Below are positions 6,762-9,654 of a stretch of 9,654 bases of DNA, in pieces. The stretch spans positions 1-9,654 of the forward strand of contig JBQTHI010000144.1 of assembly GCA_052390035.1 (NCBI GenBank), in the 5' to 3' direction. The notes beneath the pieces were generated by a model. That model searched no databases, was not told the DNA's origin, and worked only from the letters and a program-made list of their open reading frames with translations. This DNA comes from JBQTHI01 sp052390035. GTDB lineage: Bacteria > Actinomycetota > Acidimicrobiia > Spongiisociales > ZC4RG35. The translations under genes were made by a program, and so were the position numbers. Within the stretch, counting starts at the first letter, position 1, and each line of letters starts with the position of its first letter.

Positions 6762-7718
6762 TTACAATACGGCGGTAGGGGAAATTTTCCCAAGCTCTCC
6801 GGCCAGAGCGGCGAGCTCGGCGATGCCCCGCCGGTCGGTCAGGTTGAACCATTGCATGTAGTACCGGTCGATCCCGACGTCGGCATAAGCAGCCAAAACC
6901 TGGGCCACCTGATCCGGGCTCCCAAAGGGGACTCCGCTCCGTTGCCACCGTGCCTCGAGCTCGGCGACACTGACCCGTCGGAACTCCGCCGCCTCCGTCA
7001 TCAACTCGCCGATCCGAGCCCTCGTGGTGGCAACGACCAGCGGGCCCATCACCGAGCAACTGACCAACATCGGGTCTCGGCCGGCCTCGGCTGCTGCCTG
7101 CCTCATCCTCTCGATTCTCCCGCCGAGCCGGTCGAGGGGGGTGGAGGTCTGGTTGTATTCGTCGGCGAACCGGCCGGCCAACCCCGGGGTTCGCTCCGGA
7201 CCAGACCCGCCAACCACGATTCGCAGCCCGGTCGGTCGCGGTTGAGCCTCAACGCCTAGTTGGTAATGCCTGCCCTGGAAGGTTTCCCCGGAGAAGGCGG
7301 CACGCACATAGCCCAGGGCTTCTTCCAGGCGATCGAACCGCTCATTCCAGGAAGGGAAAGGCATCCCGAAGAGGTTGTGCTCGGCCTCCATCCACCCGGT
7401 TCCGAGACCAAAGTCGAGCCGCCCGCCGCTCATTTGGTCGATGGTGGCGGCCGCCTTGGCGAGGCCGGCCGGGTGATGGAATGTGATGGGGCTCACCAAG
7501 ACGCCCAGCCGGACCTTGCTCGTGTCCCGAGCCAGGGTGGCGAGTGTGGTCAGAGCCTCGGTGGCTTCGGCGCCCGGTTGGCGGCTCCAGTAGTAGTGGT
7601 CGGATCTGGCGAATCCGGCCAGGCCGGCATCTTCGACTGCCCGGGCGGCGAAAAGAAGGTCGTCGTAGGTGCCGCCGAGCTGCGGCTCGGTCATCATTGC
7701 AAGCTTCATGCCCGACAT
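6762..7718 (-). CDS. Luciferase-like (LLM) class, probably F420-dependent oxidoreductase
   Basis: This is a TIM-barrel flavin- or F420-dependent oxidoreductase of the bacterial luciferase superfamily. The 318-residue product shows the family core: HPAGLAKAAATIDQMSGGRL (82–101), then GLGTGWMEAEHNLFGMPFP (104–122) and the ER..RLEEAL helix. A GGSGPERTPGLAGRFADEYN stretch follows (170–189), as in many F420-dependent members. F420 use is inferred from these features and the likely actinobacterial host; FMN use cannot be excluded, and the substrate is unknown. The start is the ATG at 7718 or the one at 7709 (MKLAMMTEPQ), which would be the more typical N-terminus; neither has a good Shine-Dalgarno. 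It is the first gene of the − strand run and ends 15 nt before sufC, so it may share its transcript, though a link to Fe–S assembly is not known to me. Confidence 0.88.
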   Translation of the reverse strand: MSGMKLAMMTEPQLGGTYDDLLFAARAVEDAGLAGFARSDHYYWSRQPGAEATEALTTLATLARDTSKVRLGVLVSPITFHHPAGLAKAAATIDQMSGGRLDFGLGTGWMEAEHNLFGMPFPSWNERFDRLEEALGYVRAAFSGETFQGRHYQLGVEAQPRPTGLRIVVGGSGPERTPGLAGRFADEYNQTSTPLDRLGGRIERMRQAAAEAGRDPMLVSCSVMGPLVVATTRARIGELMTEAAEFRRVSVAELEARWQRSGVPFGSPDQVAQVLAAYADVGIDRYYMQWFNLTDRRGIAELAALAGELGKISPTAVL

Positions 7719-7749
7719 TGTGGTCGCCCGGGCAAGTCATCTCGCTCGG

Positions 7750-7769
7750 CCGATATTCTGAGGAATCGG
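7750..7769. repeat. Imperfect inverted repeat in a divergent intergenic region
   Basis: CCGAT at 7750–7754 pairs with ATCGG at 7765–7769, and the pairing continues inward with one bulged A and one G–T wobble to a TGA loop. It lies in the 89-nt gap between the divergent oxidoreductase and amidase genes, where an operator would be expected. There is no other support. Confidence 0.25.
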
Positions 7770-7795
7770 TACTTTCGAGTTGATCGGCTGGCTGC

Positions 7796-7801
7796 CATTC
7801 T
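7796..7801 (+). promoter_or_regulatory. −10-like CATTCT before the amidase gene
   Basis: CATTCT differs from TANNNT at the first base only and ends 6 nt before the GTG at 7808, the same spacing as at sufD and fumC. No Shine-Dalgarno precedes the GTG. TATTCT at 7754–7759 and TACTTT at 7770–7775 fit TANNNT better but lie farther upstream and would give a leadered mRNA. Confidence 0.25.
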
Positions 7802-7807
7802 GAACGC

Positions 7808-8650
7808 GTGAAGCCGACCCGCCGGGAGCTCCTTTACCTGATGCTGGGAACGGTGGCGGCATGCCAACCAGCTGTTGTCGCCACCGTTGATCCTGCCGAC
7901 AGTCCTGCGCGTGCCACCTCTCCGTCCGTAATTGCGCCGTCGACCAACCCGACCACCCCCGCCCTCTCACCGACGACAACCACGGCACCGACCACTGCGA
8001 GCTCGAGCCCGGTTACAACCGCCAACTCGACCACTGCCTCCACCCCGACCGGCACGGGTGTGACTATCGAAGTGATCGAACGAACCGGATGGGAGGCGGC
8101 GGCTGCCCTTCCCGGGTTGGTGCCCCACACCATCGAACGTCTTACCGTCCACCATACGGCGGTGTCCCTCGCCGACAACCGCAAGGCGCCCGCCCGGCTT
8201 AGGGCGCACCAGGCGTTCCATCAAAATGACCGGGGCTGGCCCGATCTTGCGTACCACTTTGCCATCGACCGCAACGGCAACGTCTACGAAGGACGCGACG
8301 CTTCCTTTCGGGGTGATACCGCCACCAGCTACGACCCGACCGGGCACTTGCTGGTGGTGTTGGAAGGTAACTTTGACGAACAGGCGGTGCCCGAACGACA
8401 GTGGCTTTCGCTCGTGGCGATGCTGGCCTGGGGCTCCACCTCCTATGGGGTTCCAACCGCCGCCATCGCCGGGCACCGCGACTACTCCGGAACGAGCTGC
8501 CCGGGCGAATCGGTATATCGGAAGATCAGTGATGGGTCGCTTCGTGTCGCCGTCGACGCATCGCTTAATGCTTTCGCCCCGACCCTCTCCGTTCTACGGG
8601 GCTCTGAAGCCACCGCTCGGGTCGCGGCCATCGAGGCCGGAACCGGTTAG
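7808..8650 (+). CDS. Secreted lipoprotein with N-acetylmuramoyl-L-alanine amidase / PGRP domain
   Basis: This is a predicted zinc amidase of the amidase_2/PGRP fold, which cuts the bond between N-acetylmuramic acid and the L-Ala of the stem peptide. The 280-residue product starts MKPTRREL with a hydrophobic stretch and a lipobox VAAC (16–19), so Cys19 should be lipidated; the RR pair suggests possible Tat export. Residues about 21–84 are a Thr/Pro/Ser/Ala-rich linker. The domain follows: HH at 115–116, GWPDLAYHFAIDRNGNVYEGR (143–163 by span) with Tyr149, and GHRDYSGTSCPG with His223 and Cys231. His115 or His116, His223 and Cys231 match the three zinc ligands of T7 lysozyme-type amidases. About 40 residues without a recognised domain end the protein. 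The GTG start has no Shine-Dalgarno. It could act in wall turnover or against competitors; a small role cannot be assigned from context. It converges with tetR, 3 nt apart. Confidence 0.9.
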   Translation: MKPTRRELLYLMLGTVAACQPAVVATVDPADSPARATSPSVIAPSTNPTTPALSPTTTTAPTTASSSPVTTANSTTASTPTGTGVTIEVIERTGWEAAAALPGLVPHTIERLTVHHTAVSLADNRKAPARLRAHQAFHQNDRGWPDLAYHFAIDRNGNVYEGRDASFRGDTATSYDPTGHLLVVLEGNFDEQAVPERQWLSLVAMLAWGSTSYGVPTAAIAGHRDYSGTSCPGESVYRKISDGSLRVAVDASLNAFAPTLSVLRGSEATARVAAIEAGTG

Positions 8651-8653
8651 CTG

Positions 8654-9205
8654 CTAGAGGCCTTCGAGTTCCAGTAGGCGCTCCGCCTGTTTGGCGAGAT
8701 CGAAATCGGGATCCAGCATCGCATGGAGGGCGTAACCGGTGAGGGCGGCCACCAGTGCTTCGGCTCGGGCGGCCGCGCGAGCCGAACTCAGTCTCGGAGT
8801 ACCTCTTCGTAGGGCCTCCCCAAACCGTTCCACCCTGGCCTGATGGTGACCGAGCACCCGTCGACCGATCACCGGATCGGTCAGACCCCCGGTCACGGCG
8901 GTAATGAGGTACACCCGGGCGATGACCGGTTCAGTATTGATGAACCGGACGAAGGCGCTCACCAGATCGTGCAGGGTCTCCTCCGGCCCATCGGGCACCG
9001 GCTCAACTGCCTCGATCGCCTCCCTGACAATGGTGAGGACGACCTCCTCTTTGGAGGCAAACAAGTTGTAGAAGCTCCCTGGAAGCACATTGGCCCGTGA
9101 GCAGATGGCCTTGACGGTGGCCAACTCCAAACCCCCCTCGGCGAGGAGGCTGCGGGTGGCATCAAGGATGCGGGAGCGAGTGGCCAGGCCCGCCCGGTAG
9201 GTCAT
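8654..9205 (-). CDS. TetR-family transcriptional regulator
   Basis: The 183-residue product has a normal TetR N-terminal DNA-binding domain: RSRILDATRSLLAEGGLE, then a helix-turn-helix at about residues 29–48 (ATVKAICSRANVLPGSFYNL) and the conserved F.SKEE helix start at 49–54. The remainder is a helical ligand-binding domain that I cannot place in a named subfamily. The gene is divergent from an acyl-CoA dehydrogenase gene, and the region between them holds a near-perfect 16-bp palindrome, so a repressor of fatty-acid degradation that responds to an acyl-CoA is the likeliest role; this is inference from position. The ATG at 9205 has no Shine-Dalgarno and a −10-like hexamer lies 9 nt upstream. 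The sequence is intact. Confidence 0.92.
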   Translation of the reverse strand: MTYRAGLATRSRILDATRSLLAEGGLELATVKAICSRANVLPGSFYNLFASKEEVVLTIVREAIEAVEPVPDGPEETLHDLVSAFVRFINTEPVIARVYLITAVTGGLTDPVIGRRVLGHHQARVERFGEALRRGTPRLSSARAAARAEALVAALTGYALHAMLDPDFDLAKQAERLLELEGL

Positions 9206-9214
9206 ACGGGTGCG

Positions 9215-9220
9215 ACGGTA
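9215..9220 (-). promoter_or_regulatory. −10-like TACCGT before tetR
   Basis: On the − strand TACCGT (TANNNT) ends 9 nt before the ATG at 9205, with no Shine-Dalgarno between. The predicted leader would be about 3 nt. No −35 is recognised. This is a pattern match only. Confidence 0.35.
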
Positions 9221-9269
9221 ACGGGTTGCAGACGGTCTCCCCTGACAGGGTACCCATGAGAGCCTTGAA

Positions 9270-9285
9270 TTGAGTGATCATTCAA
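9270..9285. promoter_or_regulatory. Candidate TetR operator, 16-bp palindrome
   Basis: TTGAGTGATCATTCAA is a palindrome centred on GATC with a single mismatched pair (G at 9274 against T at 9281). It lies between the divergent tetR and acyl-CoA dehydrogenase genes, just upstream of the TATGAT −10 of the latter, where a bound repressor would block RNA polymerase. The half-site TGAATGA/TCATTCA recalls the site reported for the TetR-type FadR of Bacillus subtilis, though here without a spacer; I state this from memory. The surrounding stretch 9265–9310 is strikingly AT-rich against its neighbours. Confidence 0.55.
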
Positions 9286-9310
9286 AATTAGAGTTATGAT
9301 TCAATTTTGA
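9282..9310. repeat. 8-bp inverted repeat flanking the dehydrogenase −10
   Basis: TCAAAATT (9282–9289) and AATTTTGA (9303–9310) are exact inverted copies with a 13-nt spacer that contains the −10-like TATGAT. The left arm overlaps the 16-bp palindrome. It may be a second regulator site or an extended operator; a random AT-rich match is also possible. Confidence 0.4.
9295..9300 (+). promoter_or_regulatory. −10 box of the acyl-CoA dehydrogenase promoter
   Basis: TATGAT matches the consensus TATAAT at five of six bases. A −35-like TTGAGT lies at 9270–9275, 19 nt upstream, inside the palindrome. Transcription would start near 9307, giving a leader of about 19 nt with a good Shine-Dalgarno, unlike the other genes here. 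Confidence 0.5.
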
Positions 9311-9315
9311 CGACC

Positions 9316-9320
9316 GGAGG
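9316..9320 (+). promoter_or_regulatory. Ribosome binding site deciding the dehydrogenase start
   Basis: GGAGG ends 5 nt before the GTG at 9326. The GTG at 9324 is out of frame and meets a stop at once, so the site settles the start at 9326. Confidence 0.7.
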
Positions 9321-9325
9321 ATTGT

Positions 9326-9654
9326 GTGAACCACTTCCGCAGCAACCTCAGAGATCTCGAGTTCACCCTCTTCGAGGTTCATCGCTTGGGCAGCTACTCC
9401 GAGGAGCTGGTCGGCCTCGATGGCGACACTGCTCGCCAGTTGCTGAGAGAGGTTGAGCGGCTGGCCAGCGGGGTCTGGGCTGACAGCTTTGTAGAGGCCG
9501 ATCGAACCGACCTCCACTTGCGAAACGGCGAAGTGACCTTGCCCCCCTCACTTAAGAAGAGCCTTGAGGCTTTCTGGGACGGGGGTTGGGCTCGATTCGG
9601 CCTCGCCGGCGAGCGTGGCGGCACCCCGGGGCCCCACCTCCTCGGTTGGGCGAC
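9326..9654 (+). CDS. Acyl-CoA dehydrogenase (FadE5-like), N-terminal part
   Basis: An open frame runs from the GTG at 9326 to the window end, giving 109 complete codons. The product would be an FAD-dependent acyl-CoA dehydrogenase that makes the 2,3-enoyl-CoA in the first step of β-oxidation. The N-terminus, MNHFRSNLRDLEFTLFEV, closely follows the extension of mycobacterial FadE5-type enzymes (SHYKSNVRDxxFNLFEV). DTARQLLREVERLA (residues about 39–52), EADR, VTLPPSLKKS and the later GGTPGP stretch match the same family. The FAD-binding and catalytic parts lie beyond the window. The start is supported by GGAGG at 9316–9320. It is divergent from tetR and has a palindrome in its promoter, so repression by that regulator with release by acyl-CoA is a reasonable inference. 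Confidence 0.85.
   Translation, partial: MNHFRSNLRDLEFTLFEVHRLGSYSEELVGLDGDTARQLLREVERLASGVWADSFVEADRTDLHLRNGEVTLPPSLKKSLEAFWDGGWARFGLAGERGGTPGPHLLGWA

Noticed and set aside
6585..7259. 224-codon + strand frame across the sufC start and the oxidoreductase gene
   Set aside because: It is antisense to two recognised genes and has no family match.
8641..8648. AACCGGTT palindrome at the end of the amidase gene
   Set aside because: An 8-bp perfect palindrome is common in GC-rich DNA, and here it forms part of the coding end with no T-run.
9278..9517. − strand frame of 79 codons over the tetR–dehydrogenase region
   Set aside because: It is antisense to the dehydrogenase N-terminus, which clearly matches a known family, and it begins within the coding part.
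1..9654. CRISPR arrays, IS elements, prophage genes, tRNA or rRNA
   Set aside because: I saw no regularly spaced repeats, transposase or integrase frames, terminal inverted repeats or recognisable RNA gene; the gene content is housekeeping.

Overview
The window is about 9.65 kb of GC-rich, gene-dense DNA that looks like a chromosomal segment of an actinobacterium. The supporting signs are an order sufD–Rieske–sufC like that of actinobacterial suf operons, SufU in place of SufE, an F420-type luciferase-like oxidoreductase, a mycobacterial FadE5-like acyl-CoA dehydrogenase, frequent GTG/TTG starts, and several genes without a Shine-Dalgarno but with a TANNNT hexamer just before the start. A deep actinobacterial lineage such as Acidimicrobiia is a guess; nothing here fixes the taxon. 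I see no phage, IS element, CRISPR array, tRNA or rRNA.

Left arm (1–4311, + strand): the C-terminal part of a family 5 uracil-DNA glycosylase, then a tight sufD–Rieske–sufC cassette whose genes overlap by 4 nt, then a class II fumarase (fumC). Right arm (4340–7718, − strand, convergent with the left): an F420-type oxidoreductase, a second sufC, sufS and sufU, all closely packed. The last part (7719–9654) holds a lipoprotein peptidoglycan amidase (+), a TetR regulator (−), and the first 109 codons of an acyl-CoA dehydrogenase (+) that runs off the window end. The TetR and dehydrogenase genes are divergent and share a palindromic regulatory region.

Functionally, most of the window makes Fe–S clusters. 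SufS takes sulfur from cysteine, SufU accepts it, and SufD with a SufC ATPase forms part of the scaffold. The Rieske protein is a possible electron carrier or client. Unusual points are that the machinery is split into two convergent arms around fumC, that there are two different sufC genes, and that sufB is not in the window. The TetR/dehydrogenase pair looks like a local fatty-acid degradation switch.

I did not find a clearly new defence or mobile system. The most useful leads are the split suf locus with two SufC paralogs, a recurring −10-like hexamer placed 6–9 nt before start codons (likely leaderless transcription), the TetR operator candidate, and a Pro-to-Leu change in the fumarase signature loop.
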